Origin: Echinicola sp. 20G
GTDB taxonomy: Bacteria; Bacteroidota; Bacteroidia; Cytophagales; Cyclobacteriaceae
DNA: 64,000 nt
Direction: 5' to 3'
Assembly: GCF_015533855.1 (NCBI RefSeq)
Contig: NZ_AP024154.1
Coordinates: 3,664,501 to 3,728,500 of the forward strand
Positions 16,767 to 25,172 of the stretch are shown in pieces. Each line of letters opens with the position of its first letter. Position 1 is the first letter of the stretch. Under the pieces are notes generated by a model. It ran no database searches and had not been told where the DNA came from. It saw only the letters and a program-made list of their open reading frames with translations. Both the position numbers and the translations under genes were made by a program.

Positions 16767-16921
16767 GTCAACTTGGGTTAGTTTTGCTAATTGCTTTTAG
16801 CGGAATTAACCGCTTAAATACATTATAATATAGCTTAAAAAGCTTAACTAATTAAAGTAAAAAGGGGATAAATGCATCGCCGGATAGCGATTGTTAACAT
16901 TGGTAGGGTGTAAAAATAAGA

Positions 16922-16951
16922 AAGACAGTAAGTTAAGAGGCTTACTGTCTT
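16922..16951 (-). terminator. Terminator of gldC
   Basis: AAGACAGTAAG and CTTACTGTCTT form a perfect 11-bp stem with an 8-base loop, 30 bases after the gldC stop. On the minus strand it is followed by TCTTATTTTT. Confidence 0.85.
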
Positions 16952-16981
16952 GGGGAAGTTTTTATATCGGTTAAACGTTAC

Positions 16982-17323
16982 TTATTTGACGTTTTTGTTT
17001 TCTTCATTTACATGAGTGACTAGTCGGTCGCACAATTCTTTCATTTCTTCAGACATGTACTCATCACCCGTACTGTTCAAGATCGTCTGTGCCATTCCTC
17101 CAAGGATATCGATGTAGAATCTTTTCATTTCAACTACTGACATATCTTCAGTCCAAAGGTCAATGCGAAGCGTACTATGATTTAAGTTGTCCCAAATATT
17201 TAGGCTGATTGACTTGGTATCTTCTGCTCCTTGGCTTTCTTTGTCTGTAGCGTCCCACTTGATGGTTTTGGGAAGGTTCTTTTCGTCAAGGTTGATGGTG
17301 AAATTTATCTCAGAGTTTTTCAT
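16982..17323 (-). CDS. gldC: Gliding motility protein GldC
   Basis: A 113-residue soluble protein matching GldC: it starts MKNSEINFTINLDEKNLPKTIKWDA and continues with SLNIWDNLNHSTLRIDLWTEDMSVVEMKRFYIDILGGMAQTI. GldC is part of the Bacteroidota gliding and type IX secretion gene set, although its direct role is poorly defined and it is not essential in all species. It stands alone here, with its own terminator, away from other gld genes in this window. Confidence 0.9.
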   Translation of the reverse strand: MKNSEINFTINLDEKNLPKTIKWDATDKESQGAEDTKSISLNIWDNLNHSTLRIDLWTEDMSVVEMKRFYIDILGGMAQTILNSTGDEYMSEEMKELCDRLVTHVNEENKNVK

Positions 17324-17424
17324 ATGCTTTCAATTTTAGTCTGCAAAACTACGAAACATCGTTTGGAGTTCCTTTTAAAATAAATAAAAACTAATTTTCC
17401 AATTGTAAAAACAAGACCAAGAGG

Positions 17425-17859
17425 ATGACAAAAGTGAAGCTTCTATTATTTTCAATCAACATGTTTTTCATTTGGCCAATAATGGCTCAAGATGGTGAGG
17501 AAATATTGGGTGAATGGGTGACCTCTGATGGAACAGCCAAGCTTGAGATAGAGAAGGAAAAGGATAGCTTTTTTGCCCGAGTGGTTTGGCTAGCTAATCC
17601 AAATGAAAACGGAGCGCCGAAATTGGATCATCAAAACGCTGACCGATCACTTCGCCAACGTCCTATATTAGGGTTGAAAATCATCAAAAGCTTACAATAT
17701 AAGGATGGAAAATGGGTGGACGGTGAATTATATGACCCTGAAAGTGGGGAAACGTATTCCTGTCAGTTGAAGCTTGATGATAAAGGTGTTTTAGAAGTAA
17801 GAGGTTACTTAGGAATGCCGGTTTTTGGTCGCTCAGTTTTTTGGAATAGGGCTAAATGA
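17425..17859 (+). CDS. DUF2147 domain-containing exported protein
   Basis: A 144-residue protein with a signal peptide (FSINMFFIWPIMAQDG). The mature part has the DUF2147 pattern: ILGEWVTSDGTAKLEIEKEKDSFFARVVWL near residues 28-57, PILGLKIIKSL, and WVDGELYDPESGETYSCQLKLDDKGVLEVRGYLGMPVFGRSVFW at the end. The family is periplasmic or surface-exposed and of unknown role. Its last 8 bases overlap the end of the convergent alkB gene. Confidence 0.88.
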   Translation: MTKVKLLLFSINMFFIWPIMAQDGEEILGEWVTSDGTAKLEIEKEKDSFFARVVWLANPNENGAPKLDHQNADRSLRQRPILGLKIIKSLQYKDGKWVDGELYDPESGETYSCQLKLDDKGVLEVRGYLGMPVFGRSVFWNRAK

Positions 17860-18466
17860 ATTGATCCGAAACAATTGTCCTAAAGGTCAAGCTAATTCTG
17901 GGGCTGGTAACTTTTTTAGTGGGAGGGAGGCGATGCAGCCAATGACTTTGGGTAGCGCCGCGCATAACCAACAGACTGCCGTTTTCGAGAATGGTTGAAA
18001 CCGTTTGTTTACTGCTTTTATGTTTGAAAGTGAATTTTCGCTCAGCACCGAGGGATAAAGAGGTGATAACTGTATTGGTGCCCAATGATTTTTCACTGTC
18101 GCTGTGGTAAGCCATCCCTTCTGATCCATCATGATAAAGATTGAGTAAGCAGGAATTGAATTGTACTTGTGCTTTTTCCTCAACCAAAGCTTTTAATTGT
18201 TTTAATTCTTCTGTCCAGGCTAAAGCTTTTTTGGTGGTATTAGAATAGGTGTATTCATAAGGCTTATCTCCATACCAAGCCACTTTTCTTTTGGTGGTGT
18301 AATGTTTTCCATAGATTACAGCCTCATCATGTCTCCACTCAATGCTTTCCATCAATCTATCAAAATAAAAATTGGCCTCTTGTTCGTTCAGGATTTTGCC
18401 ATAATAATGGACTGTTCCATCATAGGGAAGAAGATTGGTTGGCACATCTTGGTTAAAAAGGTCCAT
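17852..18466 (-). CDS. alkB: AlkB family alpha-ketoglutarate-dependent dioxygenase
   Basis: A 204-residue Fe(II)/2-oxoglutarate dioxygenase of the AlkB (ALKBH2/3-like) type. The iron ligands are the His and Asp of YHSDSE (near residue 120) and the His of HWLH. The 2-oxoglutarate arginines are in PRISLTFR near the C-terminus. The nucleotide-recognition lid includes KRKVAWYGDKPYEYTYS. It would remove N1-methyladenine and N3-methylcytosine lesions. The gene lies 62 bases downstream of an Ada-like regulator and methyltransferase on the same strand, so the two form a small alkylation-repair unit. Confidence 0.92.
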   Translation of the reverse strand: MDLFNQDVPTNLLPYDGTVHYYGKILNEQEANFYFDRLMESIEWRHDEAVIYGKHYTTKRKVAWYGDKPYEYTYSNTTKKALAWTEELKQLKALVEEKAQVQFNSCLLNLYHDGSEGMAYHSDSEKSLGTNTVITSLSLGAERKFTFKHKSSKQTVSTILENGSLLVMRGATQSHWLHRLPPTKKVTSPRISLTFRTIVSDQFI

Positions 18467-18528
18467 GGCAATAAATAAGTTAGAAGAATTGGAAAGTTAG
18501 TAGTTTGAATAAGAATTGGGTAGAAGCT

Positions 18529-19395
18529 TTATTCTGATGTTTTTGGGATTTCTTTTTTATCTGTCATTGCTGCCTCCCAGCCTATAATGGCCGTTTTCCG
18601 CACAGGACCCCACATGTATCCACCAAAGATTCCGCTGGACTGGATTACCCGATGGCAGGGAATTAAATAAGCAATTGGATTGCTGCCAATTGCTGTTCCT
18701 ACGGCTCTTGAAGCTTTGGGTTTTTGGATATGTTGTGCTATTTGACCATAGGTTGAAAGCTTACCTATAGGGATTTGCAGAAGACTTTCCCAAACTTTAA
18801 GTTGAAAATCGGTGCCTTTTAGGTGCAACTTGATTTGGTCTACTTTTGACCAGTCTTCATTGAAGATAGACAATGCTTTCTGATGAATAGGTTCCATCGA
18901 TTCTTGGAATGACGCATTAGGGTATCGATCAGTTAAGTCTTTTAAGGCTAGATCTTCCGTTTCTAAAAATGAAATATGACAAATGCCCTTGGCAGTCGAG
19001 GCAAGCAAAACTTTTCCAAAAGGGCTTGTGGCAAAGTTATAGTTGATCTGCAAATTGGCACCTCCATTTTTGTACTCACCCGGTGTCATGCCTTCTATCT
19101 TGATAAAAAGATCATGGAGCCTGCCAGAACCAGAGAGTCCTGCTGCCATGCTGGCGTCGATTAGGTTTGTGGAAGTGTCTTTGAGCACTCTTTTTGCATG
19201 TCCTAAGCTGATATATTGAAGGAATTTCTTTGGGCTTACTCCTGCCCACTCTGTGAAAATACGCTGAAAGTGGAATGGACTTAGGTTGGATTCTCCTGCA
19301 ACTTCTTCCAGGCTGGGTTGTTTTTTGTAGTTTTCTTGTAGGTATTGAAGGGCTTCTGCTACCCTTTGGTAAGTAATGGCTTCCTGACTTTGCAT
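18529..19395 (-). CDS. Ada-like AraC-type HTH / O6-methylguanine-DNA methyltransferase
   Basis: A 288-residue bifunctional protein from the ATG at 19395 (MQSQEAITYQRVAEALQYL); a GTG 12 codons upstream is the alternative start. Residues ~10-105 form an AraC-type helix-turn-helix (SLEEVAGESNLSPFHFQRIFTEWAGVSPKKFLQY). The C-terminal ~165 residues form the methyltransferase, with the acceptor cysteine in IPCHRVI and the GTAIGSNPIAY and YGQIAQHI segments. The Ada N-terminal zinc domain that senses methyl-phosphotriesters is absent. It probably repairs O6-methylguanine and may regulate the alkB gene just downstream. Confidence 0.9.
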   Translation of the reverse strand: MQSQEAITYQRVAEALQYLQENYKKQPSLEEVAGESNLSPFHFQRIFTEWAGVSPKKFLQYISLGHAKRVLKDTSTNLIDASMAAGLSGSGRLHDLFIKIEGMTPGEYKNGGANLQINYNFATSPFGKVLLASTAKGICHISFLETEDLALKDLTDRYPNASFQESMEPIHQKALSIFNEDWSKVDQIKLHLKGTDFQLKVWESLLQIPIGKLSTYGQIAQHIQKPKASRAVGTAIGSNPIAYLIPCHRVIQSSGIFGGYMWGPVRKTAIIGWEAAMTDKKEIPKTSE

Positions 19396-19487
19396 GTTGT
19401 AAAAGTATGAAGGAAGCTGATAAGAAGCCACCCGAAAGTTGCGATGTTTTAAAAAACGAGAGAGTTTATAAGAAGAAGGATTTTAAT

Positions 19488-19943
19488 TTAAAGGGGATGA
19501 GGCATTTTATAAACAATATATTCGGTCATGATCGGATCTAGTCCGTTTTCCCTGAAATCTGATGCGATTTGCGCTCTATGGTAAGTGCTATGATTGATGA
19601 TTTGAAAAAGCATGTCCTGCACGTTGTTTTGGAGCTCTTGCCCATTTCCAAGGCGATACTTTATAAGCTCATCCATTGGTCTTTCTTTAATTATAGAAAG
19701 TGAGCTTTCGAAATTTCTTCTATTTAAGCTATTAAAATTCTTTATTTCTTGGAGGTCCCATGGTTTACATGGAGGAGAGAGGTGGTTGATTTTGGCATTC
19801 CAAAGACTATGAGCGTTGAGAATATGTGAAAATAGTTTGATGGATTTACTGAGGTCTTTTGTATCATTTTTAACTAAAACCTCTATAACCTTTTGGTTGT
19901 AATGATTGGTGTATGTAAAAAGCTCTTCAAAAAAAGTTTCCAT
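19488..19943 (-). CDS. DinB superfamily protein
   Basis: A 151-residue four-helix-bundle protein of the DinB/YfiT type. The three metal-site histidines fit the family spacing: one in the FSHILNAHSLW helix (residues ~37-47) and two in NHSTYHRAQI near residue 120. DinB-like proteins are metal-dependent, often thiol-linked transferases or damage-inducible proteins of unknown substrate. It lies next to the alkylation-repair genes but has its own ATG and a 92-base gap, so a shared role is only possible. Confidence 0.75.
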   Translation of the reverse strand: METFFEELFTYTNHYNQKVIEVLVKNDTKDLSKSIKLFSHILNAHSLWNAKINHLSPPCKPWDLQEIKNFNSLNRRNFESSLSIIKERPMDELIKYRLGNGQELQNNVQDMLFQIINHSTYHRAQIASDFRENGLDPIMTEYIVYKMPHPL

Positions 19944-19993
19944 AATATTATTACGCTGTAGTGATAGTATTAAAGATATTAAAATTTTAAAAA

Positions 19994-20040
19994 AGTAAGC
20001 AGACAGGACTTGTCAGGTGAAAAGATACTGCCTGCTTATT
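19994..20040 (-). terminator. Terminator of the NmrA-like gene
   Basis: An imperfect inverted repeat (AGTAAGCAGACAG / CTGCCTGCTTATT, 11 of 13 pairs), followed on the minus strand by CTTTTTTAAAATT. It lies 32 bases after the stop at 20073. Confidence 0.65.
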
Positions 20041-20072
20041 GAAACCTAATAGATGTTTATTCTCTATTAAAT

Positions 20073-20960
20073 TTAAATATAGGTTTCTTGAAGAAAGGTT
20101 TTGATACTTTGAGCCTTTCTGCCTAAAATGATTTCTAGGTCCGATTTTTCTTTCTCAAATTCGCCAGCGGCAATGCCCAGACTAAACATGGTCAACATTC
20201 CAATTATTTCAGAAGGGAGACCAGTATTTTTCATGGTTGATTCAAAGGTGTTAATATTAGGGGAAAGATAAGTTACTCTTGCTTTAAGGATTTCAGAAAG
20301 TAGTCGGCTAATTTTTTCAAAATTTAGCGCTTCATTTCCATTAAATTTATAAATCTTATTTTTATGATGCTCCGGCTCAGTTAAGATGTTGGCTTCTGCT
20401 TCAGCTAAGTCTTTTCTGGTTACAAAATTGCTTTTTCCATTTTCAGAAGGGAGAAATATGTTTTTGGTTTGTAAGATTTGTTCCTTTCCACCAATAAAAA
20501 GTGGAATAACCTCGGCGTATAGGTTATGCCGAAGTATTGTATAATTCATACCAGACGCGATTATACTTTCCTCTGTAAGCCTGTGGCTATTGACCACAGG
20601 AAATAAAGGGGAGGATGAATCCTCTATCTTTCTAACGGTGCTAGTATAAAGGATGTGCTCAACTTGGTTTTCAATGGCTGATTTGATGACATTTTCATGT
20701 TGGTGAATTCTGGCTTCAATATCATTTCCAGATACCAGAAACAATTGCTCAATTCCTTTAAATGCCTTGATGAGACTGTCAGGATCATTGTAGTCTCCTT
20801 GTCTTACATCGAAGCCTTGTGCTGCATATTGTAGTGCTTTTTTAGACTTCGTATCTCTGACCAATACAGCAATATCTGATGTGGAGTTTTTTTTATTCAG
20901 GAAATTAATAATTAAACTTCCAAGTTCACCAGTTGCCCCTGTAATAAGTGTCTTTTTCAT
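20073..20960 (-). CDS. NmrA-like NAD(P)-binding oxidoreductase or sensor
   Basis: A 295-residue atypical short-chain dehydrogenase of the NmrA/HSCARG/QOR2 kind. The Rossmann motif TGATGELGSLI is at residues 7-17, with DIAVLVRDTKSKKAL as the NADP-type second strand and QGDYNDPDSLIKAF typical of NmrA proteins. The YxxxK catalytic motif is not evident, which fits a redox sensor or quinone reductase. It is divergent from an HxlR-type repressor, a common arrangement in which the repressor controls the oxidoreductase under redox or electrophile stress. Confidence 0.82.
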   Translation of the reverse strand: MKKTLITGATGELGSLIINFLNKKNSTSDIAVLVRDTKSKKALQYAAQGFDVRQGDYNDPDSLIKAFKGIEQLFLVSGNDIEARIHQHENVIKSAIENQVEHILYTSTVRKIEDSSSPLFPVVNSHRLTEESIIASGMNYTILRHNLYAEVIPLFIGGKEQILQTKNIFLPSENGKSNFVTRKDLAEAEANILTEPEHHKNKIYKFNGNEALNFEKISRLLSEILKARVTYLSPNINTFESTMKNTGLPSEIIGMLTMFSLGIAAGEFEKEKSDLEIILGRKAQSIKTFLQETYI

Positions 20961-20994
20961 AATTTGTGATAGTTGATTACTATATTTTATTTAG

Positions 20995-21069
20995 TTACTT
21001 TTGGTAAGTAAAAGTAAGAGGACGTTTATAATTAGTCAAGAACTTACTTGGTTGTGAGTCACTTACTTG
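20995..21069. promoter_or_regulatory. Candidate HxlR operators between divergent genes
   Basis: A perfect 8-bp dyad TTACTTTT-GGTAAGT-AAAAGTAA (20995-21017) and two direct copies of ACTTACTTG (21042-21050 and 21061-21069, 19 bases apart) share the core ACTTA/TTACTT. They lie between the NmrA-like and HxlR genes and are likely binding sites of the repressor. Confidence 0.55.
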
Positions 21070-21099
21070 TGGGTAATTAAAGTTGATTTTCAGAGAGTT

Positions 21100-21465
21100 A
21101 TGGATGAAGATATTTTAAAAAAATATGGAGATGTGGACACGTGTCCTGTAAGAAATATACTTGATCGGTTTGGGGATAAGTGGTCCACACTGGTTTTATT
21201 GGTACTGGGAGAAAAAGAGAAATTAAGGTTTAATGAGTTGAACAAATACATTCAAACAATTTCTCAAAAGATGTTGACTGTCACTCTAAAGAAATTAGAA
21301 ACAGATGGATTGGTAAACAGAACAATTTATGCTCAGGTGCCTCCAAAAGTCGAATACGAGTTGACTGATTTGGGGAGAAGTCTTTTGCCCAATCTCCAAA
21401 ATTTGGTAAAATGGGCCAATGATAATATTGATGAAATCAAAAATAATAGAACTAAAGTAGGGTAG
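21100..21465 (+). CDS. HxlR family winged-helix transcriptional regulator
   Basis: A 121-residue regulator from the ATG at 21100 (MDEDILKKYGD); an upstream in-frame TTG is rejected because it would overlap the operator repeats. It shows the HxlR hallmark CPVRNILDRFGDKWSTLVLLVL (single N-terminal Cys, often redox- or aldehyde-sensitive), RFNELNKYIQTISQKMLTVTLKKLETDGLVNR as the recognition helix and wing, and VEYELTDLGRSLLP. It probably represses the divergent NmrA-like gene and itself. Confidence 0.88.
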   Translation: MDEDILKKYGDVDTCPVRNILDRFGDKWSTLVLLVLGEKEKLRFNELNKYIQTISQKMLTVTLKKLETDGLVNRTIYAQVPPKVEYELTDLGRSLLPNLQNLVKWANDNIDEIKNNRTKVG

Positions 21466-21481
21466 GGATAGTATCAATTGA

Positions 21482-21793
21482 TCATTCTCTTTGATCTTCA
21501 TCCATAAGGTTTCCAAGCTGTGTCAATTTGTTTGCCCAGAAATGGTCGTAGTAAGCTATCCAGGATTTTAATTCATCGAATCCATCTTGTTTGATCATGC
21601 AAACTCTTTCTCTTCCTATGTTTTGAATCTCAACAAATCCACCCAATTGTAAAATTTTTATGTGTTTAGAAATTGCTGGTCTACTGATATCAAAGTTTTT
21701 TACGAGTGAGTTAATGGAGAGATTTTCTTTGGATAGCAAAAACAAAATCTTCCTTCTATTGGGATCAGCGATGACTTGAAACGCATCAAGCAT
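21482..21793 (-). CDS. ArsR-type winged-helix regulator
   Basis: A 103-residue regulator from the ATG at 21793 (a GTG two codons earlier is possible). Family features are the FQVIADPNRRKILFLLSKENLSINSLV start and the SRPAISKHIKILQLGGFVEIQNIGRERVCMI recognition helix and wing. No metal-binding cysteine pair is visible. The gene overlaps the end of the upstream SRPBCC gene by 8 bases, so they are co-translated. ArsR/SRPBCC pairs are common in Bacteroidota, with the ArsR member controlling the pair. The inducing signal is not known. Confidence 0.88.
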   Translation of the reverse strand: MLDAFQVIADPNRRKILFLLSKENLSINSLVKNFDISRPAISKHIKILQLGGFVEIQNIGRERVCMIKQDGFDELKSWIAYYDHFWANKLTQLGNLMDEDQRE

Positions 21794-22232
21794 TTGCACG
21801 GTCGATTAAGTTCAAGTTTGCTAAAAAACGTTTGCCGATTTTTATCCAGCCCATGTTCATGATAAAGTAGGATGGATAATTTTTTAATCCTTCAAATCCA
21901 CTATGTTCAAGCGATAAAACTGTTCCATTGTTTTTGGATTGTAGTGTCCACGTGACAATACTGTTTAGCTTAGGGTTTTCTTTACTCCCACCACCTTTCC
22001 AAGAATACGACAATGATTTATACTTGACCATTTTCAATACTTCACAGTCAATGTGTCCGTCAAAATCCAATTTGAACTTAGGCTTGGTCTTGAAATAAAA
22101 ATGATGCCCTATCTCTGGCTTGAAATTGTTTTCCATAAGCCATTGAGCCAGTAATTTACTTTCTGTCAAGTAGCTCCAAACTACTTCAATTGGATGTGGA
22201 TAAAAGAAAGTATGTTGAATTGTCCTATTCAT
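21786..22232 (-). CDS. SRPBCC (AHSA1-like) domain protein
   Basis: A 148-residue START/Bet v1-like protein. Typical family stretches are TFFYPHPIEVVWSYLTESKLLAQWLMENNFKPEIGHHFYFKT and SYSWKGGG...VTWTLQ...GTVLSLEHSGF. Such domains bind small hydrophobic ligands. It is translated first in the two-gene unit and coupled to an ArsR-type repressor, so it may bind or handle the compound to which the repressor responds. That is inference. Confidence 0.82.
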   Translation of the reverse strand: MNRTIQHTFFYPHPIEVVWSYLTESKLLAQWLMENNFKPEIGHHFYFKTKPKFKLDFDGHIDCEVLKMVKYKSLSYSWKGGGSKENPKLNSIVTWTLQSKNNGTVLSLEHSGFEGLKNYPSYFIMNMGWIKIGKRFLANLNLIDRANA

Positions 22233-22238
22233 TATTTA

Positions 22239-22284
22239 TGTAATTTTTAAGTTACCTAAATCTATATGTAACTTTTAAGTTACA
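22239..22284 (-). promoter_or_regulatory. Twin operators of the SRPBCC/ArsR unit
   Basis: A perfect 18-bp palindrome TGTAACTT-TT-AAGTTACA (22267-22284) and a copy with two changes (22239-22256) lie 28 bases apart. On the operon strand the perfect copy fills the spacer between TTTTG and TAGATTTA, a fair -33/-7 promoter. This is the expected layout for ArsR autorepression. Confidence 0.75.
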
Positions 22285-22493
22285 CAAAAATAAGGCGTTA
22301 ATTTTTTAATTAATTATCTCATCAATTCAGGCTTTTATTTCTACATTATTTTTAAAGCTTGATTTATAGTCAATGTTATTTTTAAAATAAGGGTCAAATA
22401 AGTTTTAAGCAGACCCGTTTTGAAAGCCTCTTTTTAGTGTTTCATAAAATCTATTATAATTCCATTTTAATAGAAAAATATTATTTAAAATCA

Positions 22494-22535
22494 TTCTAAA
22501 TAATTTAGAAGTTATAGCAAACAGGTATACATTTG
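22494..22535 (+). promoter_or_regulatory. Promoter and overlapping operator of the siderophore receptor
   Basis: TACATTTG (22528-22535) matches the -7 consensus. Where the -33 element should be lies a perfect dyad TTCTAAA-TAA-TTTAGAA (22494-22510), placed so that a bound repressor would block the promoter. A further AT-rich dyad (TTATTTT-T-AAAATAA, 22376-22390) lies upstream. An iron-responsive repressor is a guess. Confidence 0.5.
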
Positions 22536-22566
22536 TTCTTAATTAAAATTAATCTAAATAAGAAAA

Positions 22567-24915
22567 ATGAAAAAGATTTTACTCGTAATGGTTTTTGTTG
22601 GTTTAGGGCAGTTATTGATGGCCCAGACAAACGGCACCATTTCTGGCTTTGTTCAGGATGAGACTGGAAACCCAATACCTTTTGCTTCAGTAATCCTTAA
22701 TGGCACTTCCTTTGGAGCTGCTACGGGTGAAGAGGGAAAATACCAATTCACTGCTCCTTCAGGAAGCTATACTTTGACTATTTCTGCAGTTGGTTTTACT
22801 GCGATTGATAGAAAAATAACAGTAAGGGGAGGTCAACTTACCAATGTTCCATTGGTGGAATTGAAAGCAACTGAAGAAGAGCTAAGCACAGTAACGGTGA
22901 CTGGAGCAAGAAGTGAATATAAGGTGGATAAACCATCAAACAGTTTACGCTTGAATACGCCTTTGATCGAAACACCACAAAACATCCAGGTGATCACTGG
23001 AGAGCTTTTGAACGATCAGCAAGTGATTGATATGAGTGATGGTGTACTTAGAAACGTCAGTGGTGCCTCTAGGTTGGAACACTGGGGTAATATGTATGCA
23101 AGAGTGAATATGAGAGGTTCTAGAGCAGGAGCTTTCAGAAATGGAATGAATGTTACCTCCAATTGGGGCCCTTTAAATGAAGACATGAGTTTTGTGTCTC
23201 ATATAGAATTTGTAAAGGGACCTGCCGGTTTTATGATGTCCAATGGTGAACCGAGTGGTATCTACAATGTAGTAACCAAAAAGCCAACAGGTGAAACTAA
23301 AGGCGCTGTTAATTTTACCGTAGGAAGCTTTGACCTTTACAGAGGTACATTGGACCTAGATGGTAAATTGAGCAAAAATGGAAAATTGCTTTATAGATTG
23401 AATGTGATGGGGCAAACTCAGAACTCCTTCCAAGATTATAATTTCACTAATCGCTACAGCATTGCACCTGTCTTGAGTTATCAGTTGGATGAGGATACAA
23501 AGCTAACTTTAGAGTATGCCTATCAGCATGCTAAAATGGCCAATGTAGGTTCTGCTTATGTATTTTCTACTGAAGGCTACGGGATCTATGACCAGAGTTT
23601 TACCATTGCTGAGCCTGGATTGGACCCGACAAATGTAGATGACCACAGTGTGATGGCCAATTTGCAACACCAGATCAATAAAAATTGGAAAGTTACTGGC
23701 CAGTTAGCCTATTTCAATTACAGTATGGAGGGTAGCTCTATGTGGTTGAATGGTATTGAAGGAACCAACTTATTGAGGTATGTTTCCATCTGGGATGCCT
23801 TAAATGAAAGTACCTATGGACAAGTATACCTAAATGGTGAAGTGAAAACAGGATCAGTAAACCATCGTATTTTGACAGGTTTGGATATGGGAACCAAAGA
23901 GTACATGGCTGACTGGAGCCAGTCGCATCAATTGGATTCAGAGGAGATGCCTTTTGATACCGATAATCCTTCTTATGGATTTCCAGCCAATGGCCTACCA
24001 CAATTTGACAGAAGCAAAAGTTTAAAACAAAGAGCCAATACAACTGCTATTACACAGTCTTATACAGGCTTCTATGTACAGGATGAGCTGGGATTCTTTG
24101 ACAATGATTTGAGATTGACTTTGGCGGGAAGGTACACATACGTGTCCCAAAACTCCTACGGAACTACAGTAGATGAAAGTCAAGTAACACCAAGAGTTGG
24201 TTTAAGTTATTCCTTTGATAGCCAGACTTCAGCTTATGCTTTGTTTGATCAATCATTTGTGCCTCAAACAGGTGTTCTTAGAGGAGGAGAGAAGCCAAAG
24301 CCTATTACTGGAAACAATATTGAATTTGGGATGAAACGAGACTTCTTTAATGGAAAATGGAGTACTGGTCTTTCTGTGTATAGAATATTGAAAAACAATC
24401 AGCTTGTTCCAGATCCTGAAGATCCAAACAATCAGTATTCTTTGCAGTTGGGACAAACCAGGGCTCAGGGAATTGAATTTGATGCAAGAGGAGAGTTAGC
24501 TCCTGGTTTGGTATTAGTGGCTAATTATGCCTACACAGATTCTGAAATCACAAAGGATACTAGGGAAGATCAGGTAGGTAATTTAGTGCCTGGCTTTTCC
24601 AAGCACTTGGCGAATGCTTGGTTGACCTATAAACTTAACGAAGGCACTTTGAAGGGCTTTGGTGTATCAGCTGGCTTTACTTTCCAAGGAGACAGATCAA
24701 CCTGGAATTGGCCTGGAGATGGGCAGATGGAACTGCCTAATTACTTCAAATTGGATGGTGGACTGTCATGGGAAAACAATAACCTGACCATTAGAGCAAA
24801 TGTGTTTAATATCCTGGATAAATATCTTTATTCTGGGTCTGCTTACGCGACGTATTACTACTACCAAGCAGAAGCACCGAGAAATGCTCGTCTAAGTGTA
24901 GGGTTTAAATTCTAA
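22567..24915 (+). CDS. TonB-dependent siderophore receptor
   Basis: A 782-residue outer-membrane receptor. A signal peptide ends at LLMAQ, then a carboxypeptidase-like domain (GTISGFVQDETGNPIPFASVILNG) is followed by the plug (residues ~115-245) with IETPQNIQVITGELL and FVKGPAGFMMSNGEPSGIYNVVTKKPTG. The barrel ends at the classical ARLSVGFKF aromatic terminus. The plug wording is that of FhuA/FecA-type siderophore receptors. It is followed by a small CxxCG protein and a DUF4198 protein on the same strand, which fits an iron or other metal uptake unit. The siderophore cannot be predicted. Confidence 0.92.
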   Translation: MKKILLVMVFVGLGQLLMAQTNGTISGFVQDETGNPIPFASVILNGTSFGAATGEEGKYQFTAPSGSYTLTISAVGFTAIDRKITVRGGQLTNVPLVELKATEEELSTVTVTGARSEYKVDKPSNSLRLNTPLIETPQNIQVITGELLNDQQVIDMSDGVLRNVSGASRLEHWGNMYARVNMRGSRAGAFRNGMNVTSNWGPLNEDMSFVSHIEFVKGPAGFMMSNGEPSGIYNVVTKKPTGETKGAVNFTVGSFDLYRGTLDLDGKLSKNGKLLYRLNVMGQTQNSFQDYNFTNRYSIAPVLSYQLDEDTKLTLEYAYQHAKMANVGSAYVFSTEGYGIYDQSFTIAEPGLDPTNVDDHSVMANLQHQINKNWKVTGQLAYFNYSMEGSSMWLNGIEGTNLLRYVSIWDALNESTYGQVYLNGEVKTGSVNHRILTGLDMGTKEYMADWSQSHQLDSEEMPFDTDNPSYGFPANGLPQFDRSKSLKQRANTTAITQSYTGFYVQDELGFFDNDLRLTLAGRYTYVSQNSYGTTVDESQVTPRVGLSYSFDSQTSAYALFDQSFVPQTGVLRGGEKPKPITGNNIEFGMKRDFFNGKWSTGLSVYRILKNNQLVPDPEDPNNQYSLQLGQTRAQGIEFDARGELAPGLVLVANYAYTDSEITKDTREDQVGNLVPGFSKHLANAWLTYKLNEGTLKGFGVSAGFTFQGDRSTWNWPGDGQMELPNYFKLDGGLSWENNNLTIRANVFNILDKYLYSGSAYATYYYYQAEAPRNARLSVGFKF

Positions 24916-24922
24916 TAAAATA

Positions 24923-24984
24923 GCACAGCCTGCAAGGTTGGTAACATTAATCGCTTCATTTTATCAAGTTATTGCAGACTGTGC
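24923..24984 (+). terminator. Hairpin after the siderophore receptor
   Basis: GCACAGCCTGCAA and TTGCAGACTGTGC (12 of 13 pairs) enclose a 36-base loop. A moderately T-rich stretch follows. The remaining gap to 25172 holds no gene that I can see. The hairpin may partly end or process the message before the two downstream genes. Confidence 0.5.
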
Positions 24985-25172
24985 CTGTTCTTATTCCTCG
25001 ACTTAAGCTGAAAGGTAGAAGGACTATTTATTCGCTAAGGAACTATTGAAAGGTTGTATAAATATTAAGCCCTGTGCTATGGTTAAGGATTGCGCGATCG
25101 GAGTTATAAAAGCTCATTAAAACCTTATTCATCACAGGCACTAATTGAATTTTTTACCAAAAGTGAATTGAT

